In this document: piece by piece, positions 42,163-51,497 of the stretch | How positions within the stretch are numbered: position 1 is the first letter of the stretch | Layout of the letters: every line of letters starts with the position of its first letter | From: Plastoroseomonas hellenica | GTDB taxonomy: Bacteria > Pseudomonadota > Alphaproteobacteria > Acetobacterales > Acetobacteraceae | Reading direction: 5' to 3' | NCBI RefSeq assembly: GCF_018129085.1 | Contig: NZ_JAAGBB010000001.1 | Coordinates: 124,001-188,000, forward strand | DNA: 64,000 bases | Notes under the pieces: generated by a model | Database searches by the model: none | Seen by the model: only the letters and a program-made list of their open reading frames with translations | What the model was told of the DNA's origin: nothing | Made by a program: the position numbers and the translations under genes

Positions 42163-43062
42163 TCAGCCGTTGATGCGTGGCATCAGGATGTCCTCGAGAC
42201 CGATGCGGCGGAGCAGCTCCGCGCGCACCCGATCCGCGACGCCGTTCACGATCTCGGCGCCGTCCTGCGACGGATCGACATGGACGCGGAAAGGGCGCTT
42301 GCCGAAGGGCATGTCCACGACCTGCACGATCGCCCGGGCCACCTCGGCGGCATCGGCGTCTCTGGGCTCCAGCGCCGCGAGGCCCTTGAGGGCCCGCTCC
42401 GCGAGCCCGGCATAAGGACCCGCGTCATACTCGGCCGCCCGCGCCTGATCGGCCGGCGTGCCGGAATGGGCGAAGTGGTTGGTGCCCTTGGTGAAGGCGC
42501 CCGGCACGATGATCGAGGTCTCGATGCCCCAGCGCGTCAGCTCGCCGGCATAGGAGACCGCGAGGCTGTCCATCGCCGCCTTCGCCGCGAAATAGGGCGA
42601 CAGGTAAGGCGGCGTGCCGCCACGCGCGCTGCTCGACGATACCCAGACCAGCAGGCCGCGGCCCTGCCTGCGGAGCTGCGGCAGCGCCGCCCGGTTCACG
42701 CGCTGGGTGCTCAGCACGTTGATGTCGTAGAGCGCCGCGAACTGCTCCGGCGTGAAGGCCTCTGCCGGGCCGAAGGACATGTGCCCGGCATTGTGCATGA
42801 CGACGTCGAGCCGCCCGGCCTCGGCGATGATCGCAGCGATGCCGGCCTCGACCGAGGCATCGCTCGCGACATCGAGCTCGACTGTCCGCAGGTCGGCCTT
42901 GTGCTCGGCCGCGTATGCGGCGGCCTTGGCGACCTGCGGGGCGTTGCGGCCGGCGGTCTCGCGCATGCCGGCGTAGACGATATGGCCGGCATCCGCGAGG
43001 GCGCGGGCAGTCAGCGCCCCGAAGCCGCTGGAGGCGCCGGTGACGACGATGACCTGTTGCAT
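42163..43062 (-). CDS. Short-chain dehydrogenase/reductase (classical SDR)
   Basis: A 299-residue NAD(P)-dependent oxidoreductase. Cofactor motif TGASSGFG (residues 8-15), NAG structural motif in MHNAGHMSFG, a serine cluster WVSSSSARGGTPP and the catalytic YFAAK. The extended C-terminus (about 50 residues more than a minimal SDR) follows the VPGAFTKGTNHF substrate loop. It is followed upstream by a second SDR 44 bp away; both lie divergent from a LysR gene and probably form its target operon. The substrate is unknown. Confidence 0.92.
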   Translation of the reverse strand: MQQVIVVTGASSGFGALTARALADAGHIVYAGMRETAGRNAPQVAKAAAYAAEHKADLRTVELDVASDASVEAGIAAIIAEAGRLDVVMHNAGHMSFGPAEAFTPEQFAALYDINVLSTQRVNRAALPQLRRQGRGLLVWVSSSSARGGTPPYLSPYFAAKAAMDSLAVSYAGELTRWGIETSIIVPGAFTKGTNHFAHSGTPADQARAAEYDAGPYAGLAERALKGLAALEPRDADAAEVARAIVQVVDMPFGKRPFRVHVDPSQDGAEIVNGVADRVRAELLRRIGLEDILMPRING

Positions 43063-43106
43063 GACACGATCTCCGAAAGGCGTGTTTCTGGACGGGGGTT
43101 CGAGGC

Positions 43107-43847
43107 TCAGACCATGCCGCCATTGGCGCGCAGCACCTGGCCGTTGACCCAGCCGCCATCCGGGCCGACGAGGAAGGCGACCACGGCCGCGATGTCCGCG
43201 GGCGTGCCGAGCCGCTCCAGCGGGTTCATCTTCGCCATCCGCTCGATCACCTCCGGCGACTTGCCGGTCAGGAACAGGTCGGTCCCGACCGGTCCCGGGG
43301 CCACGGCGTTCACCGTAATGGCGCGGCCGCGCAGTTCCTTCGCCAGGATCCCGGTCATGACCTCGACCGCCGCCTTGGTCGCGGCATAGACGCCATAGGT
43401 CTCGAGCCTGGTGCCGACGACGCTGGTCGAGAAGTTGACGATGCGGCCGCCGTTGCGCAGCCGCCGCGATGCCTGGCGAAGCGTGTTGAAGCTGCCTTTC
43501 AGGTTGGTCGCGATCTGGCTGTCGAAGAGCGCATCGTCGCTGTCGGCGAGCGTTGCCAGCTTCATGATGCCGGCATTGTTCACGAGAACGTCGACGCCAC
43601 CGAAAGCGGCCTCGGCCGCGTCGAACATGCGGGCGACGGCCTCGGCATCGGCGACATCGGCCTGGGCGGCGAGGGCATGGCCGCCGGCGGCTTCGATCTT
43701 GCGCACCAGCGCCTCGGTGGGGGCCTGGCTGCCGGCATAGTTGACGACAACCGTGAAGCCGTCGCAGGCCAGGCGCTCGGCGATCGCGGCGCCGATGCCG
43801 CGGGAGGCGCCGGTGACGATGGCCACCTTGCTGGTTTCGCTGGTCAT
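43107..43847 (-). CDS. SDR family oxidoreductase (FabG-like)
   Basis: A 246-residue classical SDR. TGASRGIG binds the nucleotide, NNAGIMKLA the adenine ring, Ser in NFSTSVVG and YAATK are catalytic, and the C-terminus GGWVNGQVLRANGGMV is FabG-like. NYAG after the second strand suggests NADPH preference. Start ATG 43847 has AGGAG 8 nt upstream; an in-frame start at 43877 lies before that site. First gene of the pair regulated by the divergent LysR (inferred). Confidence 0.92.
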   Translation of the reverse strand: MTSETSKVAIVTGASRGIGAAIAERLACDGFTVVVNYAGSQAPTEALVRKIEAAGGHALAAQADVADAEAVARMFDAAEAAFGGVDVLVNNAGIMKLATLADSDDALFDSQIATNLKGSFNTLRQASRRLRNGGRIVNFSTSVVGTRLETYGVYAATKAAVEVMTGILAKELRGRAITVNAVAPGPVGTDLFLTGKSPEVIERMAKMNPLERLGTPADIAAVVAFLVGPDGGWVNGQVLRANGGMV

Positions 43848-43914
43848 GGGTCGATCTCCTTCGTTCGTGCCGATCACCTCGGCTGGTGGGTGGAGAATGA
43901 CCCTTTCTGTTCAG

Positions 43915-43948
43915 CGGATAATCATCTAAGATTCGGGAGATCTATCCG
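43915..43948. promoter_or_regulatory. Candidate LysR operator (CGGATA-N22-TATCCG)
   Basis: Perfect 6-bp inverted repeat spanning 34 bp in the divergent promoter between the SDR pair and the LysR gene. The enclosed AT-rich DNA has several ATCT/AGAT half sites. Assigned by position. Confidence 0.4.
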
Positions 43949-43966
43949 GTAATTTAGAACAATAAG

Positions 43967-44875
43967 ATGGATCGCCTCGACGCAATGCGGGTGTTCACGC
44001 GTGTGGTGGAACGGCGGAGCTTCACCCTCGCCGCCCAGGACGCCGGCCTGCCCCGGTCCACCGTGACCGACGCCGTGCAGCAGCTCGAAGCGCGGCTCGG
44101 CGTCCGGCTGCTGCAGCGGACGACCCGGCATGTCAGCCCCACCCTGGATGGCGAGGCCTATTACCGCCGTTGCCTGGTGCTGCTCGCCGATCTGGAGGAG
44201 GCCGAGGGCGCCTTCGCCGGCACCAAGCCCAAGGGGCCGCTGCGCGTCGAGGTGCAGGGCACGCTGGCGCGGCATTTCCTGCTGCCCGGCCTGCCTGGCT
44301 TCTTCGCCGCTTATCCGGAGATCGAGCTCATCATGAGCGAGGGCGACCGCTGGATCGATGTGGTGCGCGAAGGCGTCGACTGCGTGCTGCGCTATGGCAG
44401 CCTGCCGGACAGCGACATGGTGGCGCGTCGCGTGGCGCTGCTGGAGCGGCTCACTTGCGCGGCGCCGGCCTATCTCGACCGTTTCGGCATGCCAACCGAT
44501 CCCGCGGCGTTGGATGGGCATCGCATGATCGGCCTGCGCTCATCGACGACCGGCATCCTGCGGCCGCTCGAATTCATCGAAGGCGGCGTGTCCCGCATGG
44601 TCACGCTGCCGGCCACCCTGTCGGTGACGGGGCCGGAGAGCTACCTGCCATCCGCGCGCCTCGGGCTCGGCATCGCGCAGGTGCCACGCTTCCATGCGGA
44701 AGCGGATCTCGCGCGCGGCACACTCGTCCATCTGCTGCCGGATTGCCCGCCGGCGCCGGCACCGGTCTCGCTGCTCTACCCGCGCAACCGGCAGCTCACG
44801 CCGCGGGTCCGGGTATTTCTCGACTGGGCCGTGCGCGAATTCGCCGCCAACAACCGCGTGACGGCATCGGCCTGA
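43967..44875 (+). CDS. LysR-family transcriptional regulator
   Basis: A 302-residue regulator. The winged HTH (MRVFTRVVERRSFTLAAQDA, recognition helix LPRSTVTDAVQQLEARLGVRLLQRTTR) is of the CrgA/AaeR-like subgroup, in which Pro-Arg-Ser-Thr-Val precedes the helix. The effector domain has LRVEVQGTLARHFLLPGLPGF-type strands and a hinge near residue 90. It is divergent from two SDR genes, the usual LysR-target arrangement. Confidence 0.93.
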   Translation: MDRLDAMRVFTRVVERRSFTLAAQDAGLPRSTVTDAVQQLEARLGVRLLQRTTRHVSPTLDGEAYYRRCLVLLADLEEAEGAFAGTKPKGPLRVEVQGTLARHFLLPGLPGFFAAYPEIELIMSEGDRWIDVVREGVDCVLRYGSLPDSDMVARRVALLERLTCAAPAYLDRFGMPTDPAALDGHRMIGLRSSTTGILRPLEFIEGGVSRMVTLPATLSVTGPESYLPSARLGLGIAQVPRFHAEADLARGTLVHLLPDCPPAPAPVSLLYPRNRQLTPRVRVFLDWAVREFAANNRVTASA

Positions 44876-44896
44876 CAGTGGCGAGGCGGTGCCGCT

Positions 44897-46540
44897 TCAG
44901 GCGGCGACCGTGCCGCTGAGATCAGGCGGGGTCCAGCCCCGGCCCGGGATGCTCTCCAGCAGTTGCTTGGTATAGGCGTGCTGCGGTGTGCCGAAGACCT
45001 GTGCGGTGCTCCCGAGTTCCACGATGGCGCCGCGCTGCATCACCGCGATGCGGTCGCAGATCTGCGCCGCGACACGCAGGTCATGAGTGATGAAGAGCAT
45101 GGTCAGGCCCAGCCGCTTGCGGATATCGGCCAGCAGATCGAGCACCTGCGCCTGCACCGAGACATCGAGCGCACTGACCGGCTCATCGGCGATCAGCAAT
45201 TCCGGCCGCATGGCGAGCGCGCGCGCGATGCCGATGCGCTGGCGCTGGCCGCCGCTGAACTCATGCGGGTAGCGCCCCATCGCCCCGGGATCGAGCTGCA
45301 CCAGGCGCAGCAGGTCCCGCGCGCGATCCAGTGCCTCGCTGCGGGACACGCCGTGCGTCATCGGGCCTTCGGTGATGATGTCGCCCACCGTGCGGCGCGG
45401 ATTGAGCGAGGCGAAGGGATCCTGGAAAACCATCTGGATGCGCCGGCGGAAGGGCTTCCAGGCGATGCGGGTGAGCGGCCGCAGATCGGTGCCGTGGAAG
45501 GCGATCTCGCCCTTCTCCGGCTCGACGAGCCGCACGATGCAGCGCGCGAGGGTGGACTTGCCGCTGCCGCTCTCGCCGACCAGCCCCAGGGTTTCCCCGC
45601 GCGTCAGGGTGAAGTCCGCGTCATGGACGGCGCGCAGCGTGACGGGCTTGCCGAACCAGCCGCCACCGCGGCGATAGGTCTTCTCGACGCCGCGCGTCAC
45701 CAGCACCGCATCCTTCGCCATCGGACCCCGGGCGTCGGATGCGGCAGTGGCCTGCTCGCCGCTCGGGAAGCCGGGAACGGCCGCGATCAGCGCCCTTGTA
45801 TAGGGGTGCTGCGGATGGTTCAGCACCTCCTTCGCCGGTCCGGTCTCCACGATGCGGCCGTGCTGCATCACCGCGACACGGTCGGCGATCTCCGCCACCA
45901 CGCCGAAGTCGTGGGTGACGAACATCACGCCTGTCCCGCGGCGCGACTGGATCTCCTTGATCAGCCGCAGGATCTGCATCTGCGTCGTGACGTCGAGCGC
46001 GGTGGTCGGTTCGTCGGCGATCAGCAGGGCGGGCTCGAGCGCCAGCGCCATGGCGATCATCACGCGCTGGCGCTGCCCGCCGGACAGCCGGAAGGGATAG
46101 CTCCGCGCCAGGGCCTCCGGATCCGGAAGGTTCACCGCGGCCAGCAATTCCGGCACGCGCCGCGCAGCATCCCGGCCTGCACCATGGACCCTGAGCGCTT
46201 CGGCGATCTGATCGCCCACCCGCATGACCGGATTCAGCGCCGTCATCGGTTCCTGGAAGATCATCGCGATGCGCGCCCCGCGCAGGCGGCGCATCGCTTC
46301 CGGCTCCAGGGCGAGAAGATCCGTGCCTTCGAACCGGATGCGGCCGGAGGTCACCGGCAGGGACTTCGGCAGCAACCCCATCATGGCATTGGCGGTGATC
46401 GACTTGCCCGACCCGCTTTCCCCGACGACGCAGAGGATCTCGCCCGGATCGACCGACAGGCTGATATCCGCGATGGCGTGGGGACGGTCACCGCCGGGGG
46501 GCAGGGCAACGGTCAGGCCCTCGATCGACAGCAGGCTCAT
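44897..46540 (-). CDS. Fused peptide-type ABC transporter ATPase (DppD-DppF, GsiA-like)
   Basis: A 547-residue double ATPase. NBD1 has [26 protein letters not shown] and [15 protein letters not shown]2 has [32 protein letters not shown] and [12 protein letters not shown]. Each ends with an oligopeptide-transporter tail ([13 protein letters not shown] and [13 protein letters not shown]). Last gene of the second peptide-type ABC operon, 16 bp after the DppC-like permease. It resembles the first fused ATPase (2489-4078) in layout but differs enough to be an independent system. Confidence 0.95.
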   Translation of the reverse strand: MSLLSIEGLTVALPPGGDRPHAIADISLSVDPGEILCVVGESGSGKSITANAMMGLLPKSLPVTSGRIRFEGTDLLALEPEAMRRLRGARIAMIFQEPMTALNPVMRVGDQIAEALRVHGAGRDAARRVPELLAAVNLPDPEALARSYPFRLSGGQRQRVMIAMALALEPALLIADEPTTALDVTTQMQILRLIKEIQSRRGTGVMFVTHDFGVVAEIADRVAVMQHGRIVETGPAKEVLNHPQHPYTRALIAAVPGFPSGEQATAASDARGPMAKDAVLVTRGVEKTYRRGGGWFGKPVTLRAVHDADFTLTRGETLGLVGESGSGKSTLARCIVRLVEPEKGEIAFHGTDLRPLTRIAWKPFRRRIQMVFQDPFASLNPRRTVGDIITEGPMTHGVSRSEALDRARDLLRLVQLDPGAMGRYPHEFSGGQRQRIGIARALAMRPELLIADEPVSALDVSVQAQVLDLLADIRKRLGLTMLFITHDLRVAAQICDRIAVMQRGAIVELGSTAQVFGTPQHAYTKQLLESIPGRGWTPPDLSGTVAA

Positions 46541-46556
46541 GCCGCGCCTCCCGCCA

Positions 46557-47393
46557 TCAGGCGCGCCGCCGCGCGAGGCGGGGGTTCAGCGCGTCGGACA
46601 GGCCTTCGCCCACCAGGTTCAGCGCCAGCACGGTCAGGAAGATCGCGAGGCCGGGAAAGACGCTCATCCACCAGGCGATGCGGATCACGGAGCGTCCGGC
46701 GCCAATCAGGAAACCCCAGGTCATCAGGTTGGGATCGCCGAGGCCGAGGAAGGAGAGGGCGCTCTCGGTCAGGATCGCGGTCGCGACCATCAGGGAGGAC
46801 AGCACGATGATCGGTGACAGCGCATTGGGCAGGACATCGGTCAGTAGGATGGCGAGCGGCGCCTTGCCCAGGACCTCAGCGGCCTGCACGAATTCGCGTG
46901 ACCGGAGCGAGAGGACCTCCGCCCGCACCACGCGCGCCACCGGCGGCCAGGACACCACCGCGATGGCGAAGACGATGGAGCCGATCGAGGGCGAGAAGAT
47001 CGCGACCAGCAGGATCGCGAAGACGAAAGAGGGAATGGTCTGGAAGAACTCCGTGAAGCGCATCAGGGCGTCGTCCACGATGCCGCCCGCATAGCCCGCG
47101 ATGGCGCCCAGGGTGACGCCAATCAAGAGCGCTGCAGCGGTGGAGACGGCGCCGACCAGCAGCGAGATTCGCGCCCCATGCGCGATCCCCGCCGCGACAT
47201 CGCGCCCAAGGCTGTCTGAGCCGAGCAGCATCCCCATCTCCCCGGGTGGCATGAAGGGGGCGGCCGCCATGTCCCAGGGGCTGTCCGGAAACAGCAGCGA
47301 TGCCGTGGCGGAGAGCAGCAGTACCAGCACGAGGATGCAGAGCCCCACCACCGCGCCGCGGTTGCGGCGGAAGCGCCGCCAGAAATCCATCAT
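46557..47393 (-). CDS. Peptide-type ABC transporter permease (DppC-like)
   Basis: A 278-residue inner-membrane subunit starting with two Met codons (MMDFWRRFRRNRGAVVGLC). LGSDSLGRDVAAGIAHGARI and the coupling loop EFVQAAEVLGKAPLAILLTDVLPN are diagnostic. The first ATG (47393) overlaps the DppB stop by ATGA. Six hydrophobic segments. Frame extension to 47876 runs through dppB and is rejected. Confidence 0.94.
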   Translation of the reverse strand: MMDFWRRFRRNRGAVVGLCILVLVLLLSATASLLFPDSPWDMAAAPFMPPGEMGMLLGSDSLGRDVAAGIAHGARISLLVGAVSTAAALLIGVTLGAIAGYAGGIVDDALMRFTEFFQTIPSFVFAILLVAIFSPSIGSIVFAIAVVSWPPVARVVRAEVLSLRSREFVQAAEVLGKAPLAILLTDVLPNALSPIIVLSSLMVATAILTESALSFLGLGDPNLMTWGFLIGAGRSVIRIAWWMSVFPGLAIFLTVLALNLVGEGLSDALNPRLARRRA

Positions 47394-48376
47394 CCCACCG
47401 CCTCCACGCGCGGATCGACCACGGCATAGAGCAGATCCGTCACCAGGTTGAATGCCACCACCATCACGCTTGTGCAGAAGAAGACGCCAAGCAGCACCGC
47501 ATAGTCCCGTGCCAGCAGGGCATCGAAGGCGAGCCGCCCGATGCCAGGCCAGGCGAAGACGGTCTCCACCAGGATCGCGCCGCCGACGAGCTGGCCGGCC
47601 TGGATCCCGGCGAAGGTGATGACCGGCAACATGGCGTTGCGCAGCACATGCGCCCGCAGCACCCGCCCTTCCGGTACGCCCTTGGCGCGCGCCGTCTTCA
47701 CGAAATCCTGGTCGGCGACCTCCAGCATCGTCGCCCGGGTCAGCCGCGCATAGACGGCGAGGTAGAAGAGGCCGAGCGTCAGCGCCGGCAGCAGCAGGTG
47801 CTGCGCGACGTCGAGAACAACCGCCATGCCGTGCAGCTCGACACCGACGGAGGACATGCCGAAGGAAGGCAGCCATTCCAGCCAGACGCTGAAGACCAGC
47901 ACCAGCATCAGCCCGATCCAGAACAGCGGCGTCGCGTAGAAGGTGAGCGCGATCACAGTGATCAGGCTGTCGGCCCAGCGCCCGACGCGGCGCGCGGCCA
48001 GCGCGCCGAGCGTGACGCCGGTCACGATGGCGAAGACGAAGGCCGTGCCGGTCAGCAGCAATGTCGCCGGCAGCCGCGCCTGGATCAGCGTCCAGACCGG
48101 AAGCTGCTGGCGGTGGCTGAAGCCGAGGTCGAGGGTCAGCACGCCCTTGAGATAGATCCAGAGCTGCACATGCAGCGGCCTGTCGAGGCCAAACTGCTCC
48201 CGGAGCTGGGCCAGGAAGCGTTCGTCCGCCGCGCCGGACTGGCCGGCGATGACGCTTGCGGGATCGCCGGGTGCCGCGTGGATCAACAAGAAATTGCAGA
48301 CCACAATGGCGAGGATGACCACCGCCGCCTTCGCCAGGCGGGCGGCCAGGAAGCCGGGCAACCGCGTCAGATCCAT
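47390..48376 (-). CDS. Peptide-type ABC transporter permease (DppB-like)
   Basis: A 328-residue inner-membrane subunit. IHAAPGDPASVIAGQSG follows the first helix, LDLGFSHRQQLPV is the family turn and DFVKTARAKGVPEGRVLRAHVLRNAMLP the ATPase-contact loop. It starts directly after a decayed copy of the binding-protein 3' end (48380-48479) and overlaps dppC by 4 bp. Confidence 0.94.
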   Translation of the reverse strand: MDLTRLPGFLAARLAKAAVVILAIVVCNFLLIHAAPGDPASVIAGQSGAADERFLAQLREQFGLDRPLHVQLWIYLKGVLTLDLGFSHRQQLPVWTLIQARLPATLLLTGTAFVFAIVTGVTLGALAARRVGRWADSLITVIALTFYATPLFWIGLMLVLVFSVWLEWLPSFGMSSVGVELHGMAVVLDVAQHLLLPALTLGLFYLAVYARLTRATMLEVADQDFVKTARAKGVPEGRVLRAHVLRNAMLPVITFAGIQAGQLVGGAILVETVFAWPGIGRLAFDALLARDYAVLLGVFFCTSVMVVAFNLVTDLLYAVVDPRVEAVG

Positions 48377-48379
48377 CGG

Positions 48380-48479
48380 TCAGGCGATGAACACGTCATC
48401 GAAGCTCTTGTGCACCCCGGTGCCCGTCGTGATCACGTTCTGTACCTTCCGATCATGGATCGCTGGGAAGCCGATCGTC
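48380..48479 (-). pseudogene. Remnant of a second binding-protein gene (last ~32 codons)
   Basis: Read leftward from 48479, this gap encodes GFPAIHDRKVQNVITTG and then TGVHKSFDDVFIA plus a stop. It aligns with the C-terminus of the adjacent intact binding protein (AFPTIHDKKLNNVITTG, then VGVHTSFDDVFLAG), 22 of 32 residues identical. It is out of frame with the intact gene and begins exactly at that gene's stop codon. No start or upstream part survives. This is a truncated tandem paralogue, not an expressed gene. Confidence 0.85.
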
Positions 48480-50064
48480 ACCCGGCCAGGAAGACATCGT
48501 CGAAGCTTGTATGCACGCCGACGCCGGTGGTGATGACGTTGTTCAGCTTCTTGTCGTGGATGGTCGGGAAGGCGAGCTCCGTCAGCCAGATCTGCGGCAC
48601 CTCCTCGACCAGGATCTTCTGGGCGTCGGTGAAGGCGCGTTGCCGCTCCGTCGCATCCGCGGCACTGCGCGCCGCGAGGAACAGCTCATCCACCCGCGGA
48701 TTGGCATAGCCGCCGGTATTGGTGAAGGTCACCCGCTGGATGTTGGAGGAGACATAGGTCCGCTCCACGCCGAGCGTGGGATCGCCATACTGATAGACGA
48801 AATTGACCGAGGTCTCGTATTCCCAGTTGCCGATGCGCCGCGCCCAGGATCCGGCGTCGACGCTCTCCATCTCGAGCTGGATGCCGATCTGCCGCATCGA
48901 CTGGCGGAGATATTCGGAAAGCCGCGTCCAGATCTCGCCATAGGGCAGCGGAATGTGCTTGAGCGTCGCCCGGATCCCCTGCGCATTCGGCCGCAGCCCC
49001 GCGGCGTCCAGCAACTGGTTCGCGGTCCGCACGTCATGCCCGGCGATCTTCACCGCCGTGTCGTGGAAGCGCGTGGTGCTGGCGATGGGATTGGTCGCCG
49101 GCTTGCCCACCCCGAACCACAGCCGATTGGTGATGAAGTTGCGATCGATCGCCATCGACATGGCGCGGCGCACGCGCGGGTCGCCGAGCGGGGCGACGCG
49201 GTGGTTGATCTCCATCCAGGAGAGCGGGGAGAAATACTCCCACCCCTTGGTCTCGACCGTGAGATTGGGCCGCTGCCGCAGGCCCGGCACGTCGAAAGGC
49301 TCGATGTCATTGGCCTGGGTCATCTGCACCTGGCCGGTCTCGATCGCCAGCCGACGGCTCTGGCTGTCCGGCACGATGCGGTAGATGATCCCGTCCAGAT
49401 AGGGCTGACCCGGCTTCCAGTACTCCTCGAACCGCTCGAGGCGCACGAAATTGCCGCGCTGCCATTCGACGAAGCGGAAGGGGCCGGTGCCGACCGGGCG
49501 CTGCACCGTTGGCGCGGTACGGAAATCCTGCCCGTCGAACAGTCGCTTGGAGACGATGCAGCAGGCGGTGACCTCGAACATCAGCAGGAAGGGCTGGAAG
49601 GGCTGCTTCAGCGTCAGTCGCACCGTCAGCGGATCGGGCGCCGTCGCGCTGTCGATCATCTGGAAGATGGCCCGCGCACGCGGCGCCAGCTCCATGTGGA
49701 AACGCATGATGGAGAAGATGACGTCATCGGCCGTCATGGGCGTGCCGTCGTGGAACTTCACATTGTCCTGGAGGCGGAAGACATATTCGCGCCCATCGCC
49801 GCTGACCTCCCAGGATTTCGCCAGGACCGGGATGGGCTCTAGCGTCGGCGAGAAGGTCAGCAGGCTCTGGAACATCTTCGACGCGGCGACCAGCGTCGGC
49901 CCCTGGTTGTTCACCCCGAGCTGCAGGATCGGTGGTTCGGGTGTCAGGATGGTCTGCAGGATGCCGCCGCGTCGCGGTTGGATGCCCTGTGCCAAGGCGT
50001 CTGCCACGCGCATGAGCACAGGCGCACCGGCAGCGGCCATCAGGCCGCGACGCGAAAAAGCCAT
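48478..50064 (-). CDS. ABC transporter substrate-binding protein, family 5, Tat-exported
   Basis: A 528-residue periplasmic receptor. Twin-arginine signal FSRRGLMAAAGAPVLM with cleavage near DALAQ. Family motifs include YVFRLQDNVKFHDGTPMTAD, PVGTGPFRFVEWQRGNFVRL and RRAMSMAIDRNFITNRLW. First gene of the second peptide-type operon (SBP, remnant, dppB, dppC, dppDF). Divergent from an MFS gene across 176 bp. The ligand is unknown; family members bind peptides, opines or glutathione. Confidence 0.94.
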   Translation of the reverse strand: MAFSRRGLMAAAGAPVLMRVADALAQGIQPRRGGILQTILTPEPPILQLGVNNQGPTLVAASKMFQSLLTFSPTLEPIPVLAKSWEVSGDGREYVFRLQDNVKFHDGTPMTADDVIFSIMRFHMELAPRARAIFQMIDSATAPDPLTVRLTLKQPFQPFLLMFEVTACCIVSKRLFDGQDFRTAPTVQRPVGTGPFRFVEWQRGNFVRLERFEEYWKPGQPYLDGIIYRIVPDSQSRRLAIETGQVQMTQANDIEPFDVPGLRQRPNLTVETKGWEYFSPLSWMEINHRVAPLGDPRVRRAMSMAIDRNFITNRLWFGVGKPATNPIASTTRFHDTAVKIAGHDVRTANQLLDAAGLRPNAQGIRATLKHIPLPYGEIWTRLSEYLRQSMRQIGIQLEMESVDAGSWARRIGNWEYETSVNFVYQYGDPTLGVERTYVSSNIQRVTFTNTGGYANPRVDELFLAARSAADATERQRAFTDAQKILVEEVPQIWLTELAFPTIHDKKLNNVITTGVGVHTSFDDVFLAG

Positions 50065-50240
50065 TTCTGTCTCCCAGAAAGCCTCGCGGGAATGGAAGCG
50101 TATCGCCCGCCCGCGGCAGGGACAAGCAAGATGCGGGCCTCACCTTCCTCGACCGGCTGGGGGCGGATCAGCCGCCAGGAACGCCGCGTCGTCTCCGCCG
50201 GGCAGTTGCCGGGTGGCGCTGTCAGCCGAATGGCGCCACC

Positions 50241-51473
50241 ATGTGCGGAATCGAGGAAACGCCCAAAGTGACCGCCGCTGCGGCGCCTTCGCCGCGTCTG
50301 CTCCGTGAACCGGATTTCCTTCGCCTCTGGGGCGTCGGACTGATCGTCTTCCTGGTGCGCTGGCTGGAGATGCTGGCGGTCAGCCTGTTCATCTATGAGC
50401 GTACGGGCTCGGCCTTCCTCGTCACCATGATGGGCATGCTGCGCATCCTGCCGATGGGGCTGTTCGGCGCCTTCCTCGGCGCCCTGGCCGAGAGGGTGGA
50501 ACAGCGCACCGCGCTGCTGACCATCGTGCTGATCAGCCTGATCACCTCGGCCATCCTCGCCCTGCTTGCCAAGGCGGGCATGCTGGAGATCTGGCACCTG
50601 GCCACCGCCAGCGCCATCAACGGCATCGCCTGGGCGGCCGACAACCCGGTACGGCGGATGATGATCGGCCAGGTGGTCGGTGCGGCGCGTATCGGCCAGG
50701 CGATGTCCGCCGATGTCGGCAGCAACAACGCGAGCCGCATGCTAGGCCCGACGCTCTCCGGCGTCATCTTCGCGGCGGTCGGCGTCAGCGGCGCCTTCTT
50801 CGTCTCGGTCGCACTCTACGGCGTGGCGCTCTACGCCGTGCTGACCCTCCGCTACCGCAGCGGCGTCGAGCCGGCGACCGGGCAGGGCGTGCTGGAGCGC
50901 ATCGGCCAGGGCCTGGCGGTGGTGCGGGCCGATGCGCGGCTCAAGGGTACCCTGGTCGTCACCGTCATCTTCAACATCTTCGGCTGGCCCTTCACCAGCC
51001 TAGTGCCGGTGGTCGGGCTGGAGCATTGGCGCCTGTCCCCGGAAGCGATCGGCGTCCTCTCCTCAATGGACGGCGTCGGCGCCTTCGTGGGTGCGCTCGC
51101 GATGGCGGCCTGGGCGCGGCCGCCGATCTATCGACGCTGCTATGTCGGCGGCGTCGCGCTCTATCTCGCGATGCTGACACTGTTCGCGCTGTCGCCATCG
51201 CCGGCGTTGGCCGGCGTTGCGCTATTCATGACCGGCTTCGGCCAGGCGGGCTTCTCGGTCATGCAGGCGACCCTGATCTATCTCCTGGCGCCGGCGGAGA
51301 TGCGCAGCCGGGTGCTCGGCCTGCTCTCGGTCTGCATCGGGCTCGGGCCGATTGGCTTCGTCCATGTCGGGCTGCTGGCCGATGCCATCGGCGCGCATTG
51401 GGCCTGCGTTGTCACCGGGGTGGAGGGGCTGCTGGCCCTGCTGCTGACGCGCCGGCTCTGGCGGCACATCTGA
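50241..51473 (+). CDS. Major facilitator superfamily transporter (EntS-like exporter group)
   Basis: A 410-residue multi-span inner-membrane carrier with about 12 hydrophobic segments. The early FLRLWGVGLIVFLVRWLEM and GLFGAFLGALAERVEQRTALL (loop 2-3 motif) and SVMQATLIYLLAPAEMRSRVLGLLSV are typical of the DUF894/EntS-like branch, often exporters. The start is ATG 50241 or GTG 50268, the latter 11 nt after GAGG. It stands alone, divergent from the ABC operon and convergent with the TctC gene. Substrate not predictable. Confidence 0.9.
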   Translation: MCGIEETPKVTAAAAPSPRLLREPDFLRLWGVGLIVFLVRWLEMLAVSLFIYERTGSAFLVTMMGMLRILPMGLFGAFLGALAERVEQRTALLTIVLISLITSAILALLAKAGMLEIWHLATASAINGIAWAADNPVRRMMIGQVVGAARIGQAMSADVGSNNASRMLGPTLSGVIFAAVGVSGAFFVSVALYGVALYAVLTLRYRSGVEPATGQGVLERIGQGLAVVRADARLKGTLVVTVIFNIFGWPFTSLVPVVGLEHWRLSPEAIGVLSSMDGVGAFVGALAMAAWARPPIYRRCYVGGVALYLAMLTLFALSPSPALAGVALFMTGFGQAGFSVMQATLIYLLAPAEMRSRVLGLLSVCIGLGPIGFVHVGLLADAIGAHWACVVTGVEGLLALLLTRRLWRHI

Positions 51474-51497
51474 GAGCCCCGGCTCGGGCGCGCCCAC

